A stretch of DNA of 64,000 bases, from the NCBI GenBank assembly GCA_012103475.1, contig WLWS01000001.1, forward strand, positions 1,104,215-1,168,214, given 5' to 3'. Source of the stretch: Gammaproteobacteria bacterium (GTDB lineage Bacteria > Pseudomonadota > Gammaproteobacteria > Eutrophobiales > Eutrophobiaceae). The notes beneath the pieces were generated by a model. It was not told where the DNA came from, did no database searches, and saw only the letters and a program-made list of their open reading frames with translations. The position numbers and the translations under genes are program-made. Below are positions 31,404 through 40,208 of the stretch, one piece after another (position 1 is the first letter of the stretch; each line of letters begins with the position of its first letter).

Positions 31404-31415
31404 ATTGTCGACAAA
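31404..31415. promoter_or_regulatory. Operator-like palindrome 1 upstream of the prp operon
   Basis: ATTGTCGACAAA contains the 10-base palindrome TTGTCGACAA (31405-31414). An almost identical site lies 62 bases away. This site is downstream of the predicted -10 element, in the leader of the gntR-prpBC message, where a bound regulator would block transcription. Palindromes of this kind are known for GntR-type PrpR regulators, as I recall. Confidence 0.65.
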
Positions 31416-31434
31416 AATCTACAAAAGGCCGAAG

Positions 31435-31462
31435 ATTATAGTCTGAATTCATGCTTATTCAA
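31435..31462 (-). promoter_or_regulatory. Putative sigma-70 promoter of the prp operon
   Basis: On the minus strand TTGAAT (31462-31457) and TATAAT (31440-31435, a perfect -10 consensus) are separated by 16 bases. The promoter lies between the two TTGTCGACAA palindromes and would start transcription near 31428, ahead of the regulator gene and the rest of the operon. Confidence 0.7.
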
Positions 31463-31465
31463 AAT

Positions 31466-31477
31466 ATTGTCGACAAT
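31466..31477. promoter_or_regulatory. Operator-like palindrome 2 upstream of the prp operon
   Basis: ATTGTCGACAAT is a perfect 12-base palindrome directly upstream of the predicted -35 element. Together with the site at 31404 it brackets the promoter, the arrangement expected for autoregulation by the adjacent GntR protein. The rest of the 280-base gap to 31625 shows no other clear element beyond the start region of the NYN gene. Confidence 0.7.
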
Positions 31478-31625
31478 CTAAAATTTTTAATGTTATCCGG
31501 TGATTTTCAGATCTGCTAAAAAGCCCCAAAAAACAAGACACCTGCAGAACTTACTCTAGCTTCTCCTTTAAGTTACATAACAGCGTATAATCAGCGCCCT
31601 GTTTCACCACTATTATGGACCGGAC

Positions 31626-32417
31626 ATGGACAACGATACCGTTGCAGTCTATTGGGATTTCGAAAATCTGCACGCAAGTCTCTACGACGCTAAAAACGGT
31701 AGCGGGAGCTACGGTAAAAAGCGTGTCAGAGGGAAAAGTCAGGAAATTCTGATTGATGTACAGACACTCTACGATTTTGCCGCCACCTATGGCAATGTCG
31801 CCATTAACAAAGCCTATTGCAATTGGCAGTGGTTTGCCCAGTACCGTCATGCGCTTTTGAAAAATGCGATTGAGCTGGTGCAGATATTTCCACCTGGTGC
31901 TTCGGCAAAAAACGGTGCGGACATAAAACTGTCATTGGACGTAGTCGAAGACATTCTGCGTTTCCCGCATATAGCTTCGATTCTTATTATCGGTGGAGAC
32001 AGTGACTTCATCCCACTTGCACAGAAAATCAAAGCAGCTGGTAAAGAACTTATCGGAGTGGGTTGTCGGGCATCGACAAACCAGCATTGGGCAAACAGCT
32101 GTTCCGATTTTAAGTATTACGAGTCTTTTGCCTCGGAGATCCAGACCACTGAAGAATCAGCAGAATCAGAGTCTGAAACGATTGTTGTGAAAGATGCACC
32201 GGAGCTGATCAAAAAAGCTATAAAACAGATATCGAAACGAAATGGTGAGGACTGGGTTGTGAAAGCGGCAATTCGACCTGTCATTAAACGACTTGATCCA
32301 ACCTTTGATGAATCCAACTATAGTTGCAGCACTTTTACTGACTTACTGGACAAATACAAAGATCAGTTTCTGATTAAGAAGGGCGAACATGATCATCTTG
32401 TTAGTCTGAAAAAATAA
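31626..32417 (+). CDS. NYN domain-containing protein with C-terminal OST-HTH/LOTUS-like domain
   Basis: This 263-residue protein has an N-terminal NYN (PIN-like nuclease, LabA/DUF88-type) domain. The conserved acidic positions are in VAVYWDFENLHASL, GADIKLSLDVVEDIL and LIIGGDSDFIPLAQKIKAAG. After a Ser/Glu-rich linker (residues about 175-190), the C-terminal 70 residues resemble an OST-HTH/LOTUS RNA-binding domain (DLLDKYKDQFLIKKGEHDHLVSL). Family members are presumed RNases or RNA-processing factors. It is divergent from the prp operon, and its stop is about 40 bases before the amidase start. No signal or membrane segment is present. Confidence 0.85.
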   Translation: MDNDTVAVYWDFENLHASLYDAKNGSGSYGKKRVRGKSQEILIDVQTLYDFAATYGNVAINKAYCNWQWFAQYRHALLKNAIELVQIFPPGASAKNGADIKLSLDVVEDILRFPHIASILIIGGDSDFIPLAQKIKAAGKELIGVGCRASTNQHWANSCSDFKYYESFASEIQTTEESAESESETIVVKDAPELIKKAIKQISKRNGEDWVVKAAIRPVIKRLDPTFDESNYSCSTFTDLLDKYKDQFLIKKGEHDHLVSLKK

Positions 32418-32458
32418 TTACACTCAAGTGTAGTACTTAGTTTTCCGTGGAGGGGCAT

Positions 32459-34024
32459 GTGAACAAAGAGACTAATATTGATTCCAGTCGGGTAATGTCA
32501 CGTCGGGATTTTATTCGTCATACAGGATGTGGACTGGCCGGTATCGCCGCAATTGCGAGCATGCCGCTTTCGGTAAGTCAGGCGATAACAGCTGACAAAG
32601 ATGAAGCAGTAAAACTGAGTGGTATCGAGCTTTCCAATCTCATTCACGGGCGTAAAATTTCCTGTGTCGAAGTGATGATTAGCTATCTCAATCATATTGA
32701 AAGAATTAATCCGCAGTACAACGCCATCGTATCATTGCGTGCTCGTGATGAACTTCTCAAGGAAGCAAAGCAATGCGACAGCGAGTTGCTGAAAGGTCAG
32801 TCACGTGGCTGGATGCATGGTTTTCCACATGCAGTTAAAGATCTTACTGATGTGAAAGGTCTGTTGACCAGCATGGGCTCACCGATTTTTAAGGACAATA
32901 TCGCGAAGAAGGATTCGATCCTGACTGAGCGTATCAGGAATGCCGGGGCCATTATAATTGGTAAAACCAATGTGCCGGAATTTGGGCTGGGTTCTCACAC
33001 TTACAATCCGGTGTTTGGCCCTACCTTAAATGCTTATGATGGCAAGAGTTCTGCCGGTGGCAGTAGCGGCGGCGCTGCGGCGGCGCTGGCATTGCAGATG
33101 GTTGTGGTTGCCGACGGTAGCGATCTGATGGGTTCTTTACGTAATCCGGCGGCCTTTAATAATGTTATCGGTTTCAGACCGACGCCGGGCCTGGTGCCAC
33201 TAAGCGATTCTTTCAAAGAAGAACTACCATGTAATGGCCCTATGGGCAGGAATGTCAGTGATACAGCGATGTTGTTATCGACTCTCGCCGGGCATCACCC
33301 GGCATCACCGAGTTCGCTTAACAGCAAGCCGGCGGAATTCGCGCAGCCCCTGCAAAAAGATTTCAAGGGCGTGAAAATTGGCTGGCTGGGTGATTTTGAT
33401 GGTTACCTGAGTATGGATAAAGGTCTCTTGCCTTTGTGTGAAAAAGCCTTGCAGGGCTTTCGGGACGTGGGAGGTGTGGTTGATCCGGTAATTCTTGACT
33501 ACCCAATGGAAGAACTCTGGCAGACCTGGCTAACCTTTCGTCACTGGCTGGTTCGTTCCCGGGCCTTACCTTTGTATGAGAACCCAAAAACCCGTGCCTT
33601 GTTAAAACCCGAAGCGATCTGGGAAATTGAGGGCGGAGCAAATATGCAGGCCGATGCAATTTCAAAAGCCTCGGCTTCAAGAGCACGCTGGTATGCGGCT
33701 CTACTCAAGGCCTTTCAGACTTATGACTATCTTGTGCTGCCCACTGCACAGGTATTTCCCTTCGATGCCAACATTCACTGGCCGAAAGAAATCAATGGCA
33801 GACCAATGGACACTTATCATCGCTGGATGGAAGTCGTGATACCCGGCACTCTCTCCGGTTGTCCGGTTGCCAATGTTCCCGCAGGTTTTGGAACGAATGG
33901 TCTGCCAATGGGCTTGCAGATTATTGGTAAGCGTTACGCTGATTTTGCGACTTTGCAAATGGCTTACGCTTACGAACAGGCAACTCGCTGGAATCTGGAT
34001 CGACACCCCTCCGTTCTTTCTTAA
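32459..34024 (+). CDS. Tat-exported amidase (amidase signature family)
   Basis: The GTG at 32459 is preceded by GGAGGGG at ideal spacing and gives 521 residues; a GTG at 32447 lacks a site. The N-terminus has a twin-arginine signal (MSRRDFIRHTGCGLAGI, cleavage near SQA), so the enzyme is sent folded to the periplasm. The Ser-cisSer-Lys triad is visible: Lys in GFPHAVKDLTD, the cis-Ser in SSAGGSSGGAAAA, and the nucleophile Ser in DLMGSLRNPAAF. The substrate is not determined by sequence. Placement ahead of madL-madM-matB suggests that it releases malonate from an amide such as malonamate, as rhizobial malonamidase does. That link is inference. Confidence 0.88.
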   Translation: MNKETNIDSSRVMSRRDFIRHTGCGLAGIAAIASMPLSVSQAITADKDEAVKLSGIELSNLIHGRKISCVEVMISYLNHIERINPQYNAIVSLRARDELLKEAKQCDSELLKGQSRGWMHGFPHAVKDLTDVKGLLTSMGSPIFKDNIAKKDSILTERIRNAGAIIIGKTNVPEFGLGSHTYNPVFGPTLNAYDGKSSAGGSSGGAAAALALQMVVVADGSDLMGSLRNPAAFNNVIGFRPTPGLVPLSDSFKEELPCNGPMGRNVSDTAMLLSTLAGHHPASPSSLNSKPAEFAQPLQKDFKGVKIGWLGDFDGYLSMDKGLLPLCEKALQGFRDVGGVVDPVILDYPMEELWQTWLTFRHWLVRSRALPLYENPKTRALLKPEAIWEIEGGANMQADAISKASASRARWYAALLKAFQTYDYLVLPTAQVFPFDANIHWPKEINGRPMDTYHRWMEVVIPGTLSGCPVANVPAGFGTNGLPMGLQIIGKRYADFATLQMAYAYEQATRWNLDRHPSVLS

Positions 34025-34030
34025 GGTCTT

Positions 34031-34414
34031 ATGATTGTTTATGGCGTTGCCTTGCTGGCCTTTTGCATGTTGTTCGGGATGGTTACCGGTGATCTACTTG
34101 GCATTGCATTAGGTGTTAAAGCCAATGTTGGTGGCGTCGGTATTGCCATGCTCCTGCTGATTCTGCTGACTAATCTGTCTCCACAGAAATTCTCGTTAAA
34201 ACCGCTGACAGAATCCGGTATCGGTTTCTGGAGTGCTATGTATATTCCTATTGTCGTTGCCATGGCTGCGAAACAGAATGTAATAGCTGCCGTGTCTTCA
34301 GGCTGGCTGGCAGTGATTGCAGGAGTGGTGGCAGTAGTAGTCAGCTTTGCTCTTATTCCTTTGCTCTCGAGTATTGGAGAAAAAAGTGAGCCGCTGCCAA
34401 AGGAAGATGAGTGA
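34031..34414 (+). CDS. madL: Malonate transporter subunit MadL
   Basis: This 127-residue protein has four membrane segments. It begins MIVYGVALLAFCMLFGMVTGDLLG and continues with VKANVGGVGIAMLLLILLT, which matches the MadL family as I know it. MadL and MadM together form the sodium-dependent malonate uptake system of malonate-decarboxylating bacteria. It follows the amidase by six bases and overlaps madM. The C-terminal EKSEPLPKEDE is a short charged cytoplasmic tail. Confidence 0.85.
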   Translation: MIVYGVALLAFCMLFGMVTGDLLGIALGVKANVGGVGIAMLLLILLTNLSPQKFSLKPLTESGIGFWSAMYIPIVVAMAAKQNVIAAVSSGWLAVIAGVVAVVVSFALIPLLSSIGEKSEPLPKEDE

Positions 34415-35184
34415 TGCTGGTCCTTGAAGTTCTGGAAAAAGTACTGACAAAAAACGGCATCATTACGGCCTTCCTTTTCGTTGGTATTGTCGTCTGGTTT
34501 TCCTACTGGCTCAGTGCAAAACTGACTCGTGGCCGACTACATGGTTCAGCAGTAGCGATCGCACTCGGCTTGATACTGGCCTATGTAGGTGGTTCTGTTA
34601 CCGGCGGTAGTAAAGGTATCGCTGACATTGCCATCTTTTCAGGTGTCGCTGTGTTGGGTGGCGCCATGTTTCGCGACTTCGCGATTGTCGCGACCGCTTT
34701 TGGAGCGGATCTGCAGACAATAAAGAAAGCCGGTTTGGTTGGTGGTATTTCCATTATTCTGGGGGTCGTTGTTTCATTCGTGGTGGGTGCACTGATCGCA
34801 CTGGCCTTTGGATATGACGATGCTATTTCAATGACTACTATTGGTGCCGGTGCCGCGACTTATATAGTCGGACCGGTAACCGGAACAGCGCTCGGAGCTG
34901 GTTCCGATGTGATCGCATTGAGTGTCGCTGCAGGTCTGGTCAAATCCGTGCTGGTTATGATAGGTACTCCCATTGTCGCGCCTTTTATAGGATTGAATAA
35001 TCCCAAGTCTGCGATGATATTCGGAGGCCTGATGGGCACCACCAGCGGGGTGGCCGGAGGTCTCGCCGCAACTGATCCCAGACTGGTTCCTTACGGAGCA
35101 ATGACGGCGACATTTTATACCGGCGTCGGTTGTCTGCTGGCACCGTCCTTGTTGTACTTTATCGTTCGCGCACTATTTTCTTAA
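34414..35184 (+). CDS. madM: Malonate transporter subunit MadM
   Basis: This 256-residue integral membrane protein starts MLVLEVLEKVLTKNGIITAF and has about eight to nine hydrophobic segments. Motifs such as KLTRGRLHGSAVAIALGLIL and TTIGAGAATYIVGPVTGTALG are characteristic of MadM. The ATG at 34414 overlaps the madL stop (TGATG); a GTG at 34411 is also possible. With MadL it should import malonate across the inner membrane. Both partners are present and of normal length. Confidence 0.87.
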   Translation: MLVLEVLEKVLTKNGIITAFLFVGIVVWFSYWLSAKLTRGRLHGSAVAIALGLILAYVGGSVTGGSKGIADIAIFSGVAVLGGAMFRDFAIVATAFGADLQTIKKAGLVGGISIILGVVVSFVVGALIALAFGYDDAISMTTIGAGAATYIVGPVTGTALGAGSDVIALSVAAGLVKSVLVMIGTPIVAPFIGLNNPKSAMIFGGLMGTTSGVAGGLAATDPRLVPYGAMTATFYTGVGCLLAPSLLYFIVRALFS

Positions 35185-35196
35185 GCAGGTGAGTTT

Positions 35197-36726
35197 ATGT
35201 CGCAGTCAGAAGTCAATCTATACAGCAGTTTTCAAAAACAGTTTTTAAGGCACGCAGAAAAACCTGCTCTTTTTACAGGCAATGGAGAGTCTATTAGCTT
35301 TCAGGATCTGGAGACGCGTTCCGCGCGACTGGCCTCGTATTTAACTCAGTCGGGTGTGATTCCTGGTGACAGGGTGACTGTGCAGGTGCAAAAATCCCCG
35401 GAAGCTGTGTGCCTTTATCTGGCTTGTCTGCGTGCAGGCTTTGTTTTTCATCCTTTAAATACCGGCTATAAACCGGCCGAGCTTGAGTATTATATTGGTG
35501 ATGCGCGACCAGCTGCGATTATTTGTGATGCAGGCTCTGGCGATGTAATGCAACAACTGGCAGGTAAAGCTGGCGTGACAAAAGTACTTACGCTCAATGC
35601 GGATGGTAGCGGCAGTCTGCCAGACGCAGCTAGTGAGGCCTCGGAGAATTTTGAGACGGTCACTCGCGACAAAGATGATATGGCTGCCTTGCTTTATTCC
35701 TCGGGCACCACCGGTGTGCCGAAAGGCATTATGCTGAGTCATGAGAATTTGCTGGTGAATGCCCAGTCACTAATAGAATTCTGGGGCTTCACTGAAAATG
35801 ATGTGCTGCTGCACGCTTTGCCGATTTTTCATGTGCATGGTTTGTTTGTCGGACTTGGTTGTGCTTTTCTAAGTGGAGCCAGTATGCGATGGGCCCCTGC
35901 CTTCGATGCTAAACAGGCAGTAGAATTGTTACCTGAATGCACCGTAATGATGGGCGTACCGACTTACTACACCCGGCTTCTCGGAGAAGCTGCATTCGAT
36001 AAAAATGTGGTTAGCAACATGCGCCTGTTTATTTCTGGTTCCGCGCCTTTACTGGAAGAAACCTTCAATGAGTTCGAGCAGCATAGCGGACATCGAATTC
36101 TCGAACGCTACGGAATGACAGAAACCAATATGAATACCTCCAATCCGCTTGTCGGAGAACGTAAGGCCGGCACCGTAGGCAAGCCCTTGCCGGGAGTAGA
36201 AGTACGCATTGTTGATGATCAAGGCAAGAGTCTGGTCGAAGGAGAGATTGGTAATCTGCAGGTGCGTGGTAATAACGTTTTTAAGGCTTACTGGAATATG
36301 CCGGAGAAAACGGCGGAAGACTTCACTGAAGATAATTTTTTCAATACAGGTGATAAAGGCCGTATTGACAGTGATAGTTATGTATCAATCGTTGGGCGTG
36401 CCAAGGACATGATTATCAGTGGTGGCCTGAATGTGTACCCGAAAGAGATCGAGTTGCTGATTGACAATGTAACTGGGGTGAAGGAGTCAGCAGTGATTGG
36501 TTTGGCTCACTCTGACTTTGGTGAGGCGGTGGTTGCCGTACTTGTGGCATCAGGGGTAGAGTGTCCAGAAGAAACCGAACTAATTGCCCGCTTGAAGGAG
36601 CAGCTGGCGGGCTTCAAAGTACCCAAACGGGTTTTAGTCATAGACGAATTACCTCGTAACACAATGGGTAAAGTACAAAAGAACGTGTTAAGAGAACAAT
36701 ATAAAGACTTATTTTCCGGAACATGA
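35197..36726 (+). CDS. matB: Malonyl-CoA synthetase (MatB-like AMP-forming acyl-CoA ligase)
   Basis: This 509-residue ANL-superfamily enzyme has the P-loop-like motif LLYSSGTTGVPKGIMLSH (near residue 165), the adenylate-binding region ERYGMTETNMNTSNP, and the core motif FFNTGDKGRIDSDSYVSIVGRAKDMIISGGLNVYP leading to the C-terminal catalytic Lys (RNTMGKVQKNVLRE). The sequence NTGYKPAELEYYIGDARP is typical of MatB. The context after madLM supports malonate as substrate, giving malonyl-CoA. No malonyl-CoA decarboxylase (MatA) gene is in the window, so the onward use could be decarboxylation elsewhere or fatty-acid synthesis. Confidence 0.87.
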   Translation: MSQSEVNLYSSFQKQFLRHAEKPALFTGNGESISFQDLETRSARLASYLTQSGVIPGDRVTVQVQKSPEAVCLYLACLRAGFVFHPLNTGYKPAELEYYIGDARPAAIICDAGSGDVMQQLAGKAGVTKVLTLNADGSGSLPDAASEASENFETVTRDKDDMAALLYSSGTTGVPKGIMLSHENLLVNAQSLIEFWGFTENDVLLHALPIFHVHGLFVGLGCAFLSGASMRWAPAFDAKQAVELLPECTVMMGVPTYYTRLLGEAAFDKNVVSNMRLFISGSAPLLEETFNEFEQHSGHRILERYGMTETNMNTSNPLVGERKAGTVGKPLPGVEVRIVDDQGKSLVEGEIGNLQVRGNNVFKAYWNMPEKTAEDFTEDNFFNTGDKGRIDSDSYVSIVGRAKDMIISGGLNVYPKEIELLIDNVTGVKESAVIGLAHSDFGEAVVAVLVASGVECPEETELIARLKEQLAGFKVPKRVLVIDELPRNTMGKVQKNVLREQYKDLFSGT

Positions 36727-36759
36727 ACCGGTAATTGATTACATACAGGAGAGAAGCAA

Positions 36760-37767
36760 ATGAAAGCCGTGGTATTAACTGAAACAGTCGGCCCGAAAGG
36801 TCTGCAGATACAAGAAATCGAAACACCACAACCTGCAGCAGGAGAAGTCAGGGTTAAATTGAAAACCTCCGCGTTGAACCGAAGAGATTACTGGATCACT
36901 ATTGGTAAGTATCCCGGTGTGAGTTGCCCCTGCATTGCAGGCTCGGACGGCGCCGGTATTGTCGATGCCGTTGGCGATGGAGCAGATGCTTCCGCCATTG
37001 GCAAAGAAGTTGTTGTCTATCCTGCCAGAGCCTGGGGTGATAGTGAGGAAAAGTGTGGTCCGGAATTTCGTGTTCTCGGTCTGCCTGATCAGGGTACTTT
37101 TGCCGAATACATTTGCGTGCCTGAGAGTGATATTTACGACAAGCCTGAGCACCTCAACTGGGAACAGGCCGCGGCGATTCCACTGGCCGGGTTGACTGCC
37201 TGGCGTGCTGTCGTTACCCAGGCGGAAGTAAAAAGTGGCCACAAGGTTCTGGTAACCGGAGCGGGAAGTGGTGTCTCGACTTTCGCCCTTCAATGGGCTA
37301 TCGGACAAGGTGCTGAAGTCTATGTCACAAGTGGCAGTGCAGAGAAAATGGAGAAAGCCAAAGCTCTGGGTGCAAGTGGCGCCGTGAATTATCGGGATGA
37401 GGATTTTACAAAACAACTGAGGAAAATGTCAGGTGGTTTTGATGCCATCATCGATAGTGCCGGTGGTGACAGTCTCAACGCTATTCTTGACACCTTGAAT
37501 CCGGCCGGTCGTTTTGTATTTTTTGGTGCGACTATGGGGACTGCATCCACTGGTCTGGAAATCCCCAAACTGTTTTTTCGACATATTCGAATTCAGGGCA
37601 CGATGATGGGTTCGCCATCTGAATTCGCCGCGATGATGAATTTCGTCGCCGAAAACAAAATCGAACCGGTCGTTCATGAAGTACTTTCCATGGATGAGGC
37701 AGTCGCAGCCCATGAATTAATGGAAAACTTCAGTCAGATGGGCAAGATTGTTTTACGCAATGAGTGA
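36760..37767 (+). CDS. Medium-chain zinc-type alcohol dehydrogenase / quinone oxidoreductase family protein
   Basis: This 335-residue MDR-superfamily protein has a GroES-like N-terminal domain (LNRRDYWITIGKYPG and CIAGSDGAGIVDAVG) and a Rossmann domain with the NADP-binding VLVTGAGSGVSTFALQWA (near residue 163). The catalytic zinc ligands of true alcohol dehydrogenases are not evident, suggesting a quinone or enone reductase. It starts 33 bases after matB with the ribosome binding site ACAGGAGAG, so it may be the last gene of the malonate operon. It is convergent with the SDR gene (16 bases between stops). Confidence 0.88.
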   Translation: MKAVVLTETVGPKGLQIQEIETPQPAAGEVRVKLKTSALNRRDYWITIGKYPGVSCPCIAGSDGAGIVDAVGDGADASAIGKEVVVYPARAWGDSEEKCGPEFRVLGLPDQGTFAEYICVPESDIYDKPEHLNWEQAAAIPLAGLTAWRAVVTQAEVKSGHKVLVTGAGSGVSTFALQWAIGQGAEVYVTSGSAEKMEKAKALGASGAVNYRDEDFTKQLRKMSGGFDAIIDSAGGDSLNAILDTLNPAGRFVFFGATMGTASTGLEIPKLFFRHIRIQGTMMGSPSEFAAMMNFVAENKIEPVVHEVLSMDEAVAAHELMENFSQMGKIVLRNE

Positions 37768-37783
37768 TGCCTGAGACGGGAGA

Positions 37784-38545
37784 TCAAGTGCGTAAATAAG
37801 AGGCGCCGTTTACGTCGATAATTGTGCCAGTCATAAACTCACTTCCGTCGGCGGCAAGAAAGAGCACGGCTCTGGCGACTTCTTCGGCTCTGGCAACCCG
37901 ACCCAATGGGCTTTGTGCCCTGATAGAATCACCCTCCGGACCGGCCAGTCTCTCTGCGGCAAGATCAGTTTCGACGAAACCGGGAGCGACAGTCCCGACA
38001 AATATATTGTGCGGGGCCAATGCAATTGCCAGTGACTGACCGAGTGCATTCAGGCCAGCCTTACTGGCACCGTAGGCTGGTTTGTCCGGCTCACCACGAA
38101 AGGCGCCGCGTGAGGAAACATTGACGATGCGTCCGCCGCCATTATCCATCATGGTTTTGGCTGCGCAGAAACTCAGGTTGCTGGCAGCAAACAAATTCGT
38201 AGCAAGCGTCTGCTGCCAGGCTTTTTGCCATTCCTCATAGGAGCTCGTTGCGATCGGGTGATAAATACCGATACCAGCATTGTTAACCAGTATGTCGAGA
38301 CCACCCAGTTTTCCTGTCGTTGTATCGATCAGATCGGGAATATTGTCGGCACAGGAAATGTCTGTCTGAACAAGGCAGTGACCATCACCTGTAAGATTTG
38401 AAATTGTTTTTTCAGCAGATTTCAGATCGGAACGAAAATTCAGTGCAACTTTCGCACCTTGTTCGGCAAAGGCCTGTGAAATAGCCCGTCCGATCCCGCG
38501 CGTAGCGCCACTGACCAGCACACATTTGTTTTTGAAACTAGTCAA
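37784..38545 (-). CDS. SDR family oxidoreductase (3-oxoacyl-ACP reductase-like)
   Basis: This 253-residue classical short-chain dehydrogenase has the cofactor motif SGATRGIGRAIS (residues 13-24), the NNAGIGIY motif, the catalytic Ser in NVSSRGAF, and Tyr-x-x-x-Lys in PAYGASKAGLNALGQ. It ends with the typical FLAADGSEFMTGTIIDVNG. Its start overlaps the stop of the DUF2238 gene by eight bases. The substrate is unknown; FabG-like proteins outside fas clusters reduce or oxidise many different hydroxy/keto compounds. Confidence 0.9.
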   Translation of the reverse strand: MTSFKNKCVLVSGATRGIGRAISQAFAEQGAKVALNFRSDLKSAEKTISNLTGDGHCLVQTDISCADNIPDLIDTTTGKLGGLDILVNNAGIGIYHPIATSSYEEWQKAWQQTLATNLFAASNLSFCAAKTMMDNGGGRIVNVSSRGAFRGEPDKPAYGASKAGLNALGQSLAIALAPHNIFVGTVAPGFVETDLAAERLAGPEGDSIRAQSPLGRVARAEEVARAVLFLAADGSEFMTGTIIDVNGASYLRT

Positions 38546-39125
38546 GATTGTTCTTCCTGTTTTTCTCTGGAGTTAAAGACTCAAGCTGTTTGTCATGGAT
38601 TAGCGATAATACAAGCAGGGAACATATCGCACCAAGTAAGGCCAGACCCATGTCTGACTGGGTGTCCCAGACGTAACCCTGTGTCCCCAAAAAGGCTTCC
38701 GCATTCTCCCCTGTAGCAAGCGCAACCCACCACTCAATGAGTTCGTAGAAGGCGCTGAATGCCAGGCAAATGGAAATGATAATGACATTGCGCCAGTGTT
38801 GGCCATTGATGATACTTTTACGGATCAATATTTCTCTGGCCAACAGAGCAGGAACGAAGCCCTGGAAAAAATGGCCGACTTTATCGTAGTTATTTCGTTC
38901 CGCACCGAACAAACCTTCGAATAAAGGTACTTCTGCATAGGTATAGTGGCCACCAACCATCAGAACAATGCAGTGTGCCAGAATAAAAAAATACAGCACA
39001 GGAGTAAGATGAAATGATTTGTAGGTAATTAGAAGTAATACACTACCAATCAGCGCTGGTGCGACTTCCAGTACCCAGGTAAATTGATCTTTTGGTTCGA
39101 TGCCTGACCAAATCAGCACACTCAC
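38538..39125 (-). CDS. DUF2238 (YjdF family) membrane protein
   Basis: This 195-residue protein has about five to six membrane segments and the family motifs GHYTYAEVPLFEGLFG, RNNYDKVGHFFQGFVPALLAREI and FYELIEWWVALATGENAEAFLGTQGYVWDTQSDMGLALLGA. The function of this family is not known. The GTG at 39125 is the first standard start in frame. The reading frame stays open 51 bases further up, to a TGA, and encodes plausible sequence (LEGKQAIRELWAIIF) without an ATG, GTG or TTG. The true start may therefore be a rarer codon. Confidence 0.83.
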   Translation of the reverse strand: MSVLIWSGIEPKDQFTWVLEVAPALIGSVLLLITYKSFHLTPVLYFFILAHCIVLMVGGHYTYAEVPLFEGLFGAERNNYDKVGHFFQGFVPALLAREILIRKSIINGQHWRNVIIISICLAFSAFYELIEWWVALATGENAEAFLGTQGYVWDTQSDMGLALLGAICSLLVLSLIHDKQLESLTPEKNRKNNLD

Positions 39126-39170
39126 AAATATTATGGCCCATAGCTCTCTGATTGCCTGTTTCCCCTCTAA

Positions 39171-40133
39171 TCAGGATTGTTTTGATTGTTTCATTTCGTA
39201 CATTAATTTGTCACCGTCAGACAGTAGTGCTTCTATTGTATCGTGCTTTTCCAGATCGAGATTCACGATACCATAAGAAAAGTGTATGTCGTATCCTCGC
39301 TTGGCATCCGCATTGATTTTTTCTAGTGTATGCGTAAATCGGGAAATATATTCATTCGCGCTATCCCTGGAAATGTTGAATAGTAGTACTACAAATTCAT
39401 CCCCCCCAAGACGAGCAAGCGTATCTGACTTTCGACATTGACCATTCAACTCTTCGGCAAAGACTTTCAAAATACGATCCCCTTCAGCATGACCGAATTC
39501 ATCGTTGACCGGTTTGAAGTTATCAATATCTATAAATATTAGAGACGCAGGAGTTTTCTCCCTTTTACATAAATCCAGGCTGTGCCTGGCAATCTGCATG
39601 AACCCTCGTCGGTTTAAAATCCCTGTGAGTTCATCACTCGTTGCTAATTGCATGGCAGCAATTTCACTTTCCACCATGGAGGCAAGATCAACAAGCGCTT
39701 CCAGATCGGACTTGTCGAAACTTCGGGGTTCCTGATCAATAATACAAAGAGTGCCAAGCTTCTGCCCGTTTGGCGCTTTAAGCGGACAGCCGGCATAAAA
39801 ACGTATGTACGGCTCATTCAATACCAGCGGGTTATCTGCAAAACGTTCATCTTCACTAGCATTGTTTATGATGAACAAATCACTACCGAGTATTGCATGA
39901 CCGCAAAAAGAGATATCGCGTCCTGTCTCGCTAACGTTGAGCCCTATACAGGATTTAAACCACTGACGGTTTTCGTCAACGAGGCTTATCAGCGCTATGG
40001 GTACTTCAAATAATTTTTTAGCTAAACGTGTTATGCGGTCGAAGTGTTCATCAGGTGGGCTATCTAGAATACCAAGCGCTCGAAGTGTGGTAAGACGTTC
40101 CGGTTCGTCCTCGGGTAGATCAGGTTTTTTCAA
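39171..40133 (-). CDS. GAF domain-containing diguanylate cyclase
   Basis: This 320-residue cytoplasmic protein has an N-terminal GAF domain (residues about 25-150, with ALISLVDENRQWFKSCIGL and DISFCGHAI) and a C-terminal GGDEF domain. The active-site motif is intact (LARLGGDEFVVLLF, near residue 245), and DIDNFKPVNDEFGHAEGD supplies the metal and substrate site, so c-di-GMP synthesis is expected. An RxxD inhibitory site before the GGDEF is not obvious. No membrane segment is present. It lies alone between the DUF2238 and CoA-transferase genes on the same strand. Confidence 0.92.
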   Translation of the reverse strand: MKKPDLPEDEPERLTTLRALGILDSPPDEHFDRITRLAKKLFEVPIALISLVDENRQWFKSCIGLNVSETGRDISFCGHAILGSDLFIINNASEDERFADNPLVLNEPYIRFYAGCPLKAPNGQKLGTLCIIDQEPRSFDKSDLEALVDLASMVESEIAAMQLATSDELTGILNRRGFMQIARHSLDLCKREKTPASLIFIDIDNFKPVNDEFGHAEGDRILKVFAEELNGQCRKSDTLARLGGDEFVVLLFNISRDSANEYISRFTHTLEKINADAKRGYDIHFSYGIVNLDLEKHDTIEALLSDGDKLMYEMKQSKQS

Positions 40134-40208
40134 TGAGCTTACCTTCCATGCTTTCAGGCACTTTCGGAGTCAATTGTTAGTATGATAGGCCTTTTTTAGC
40201 GTATATAT

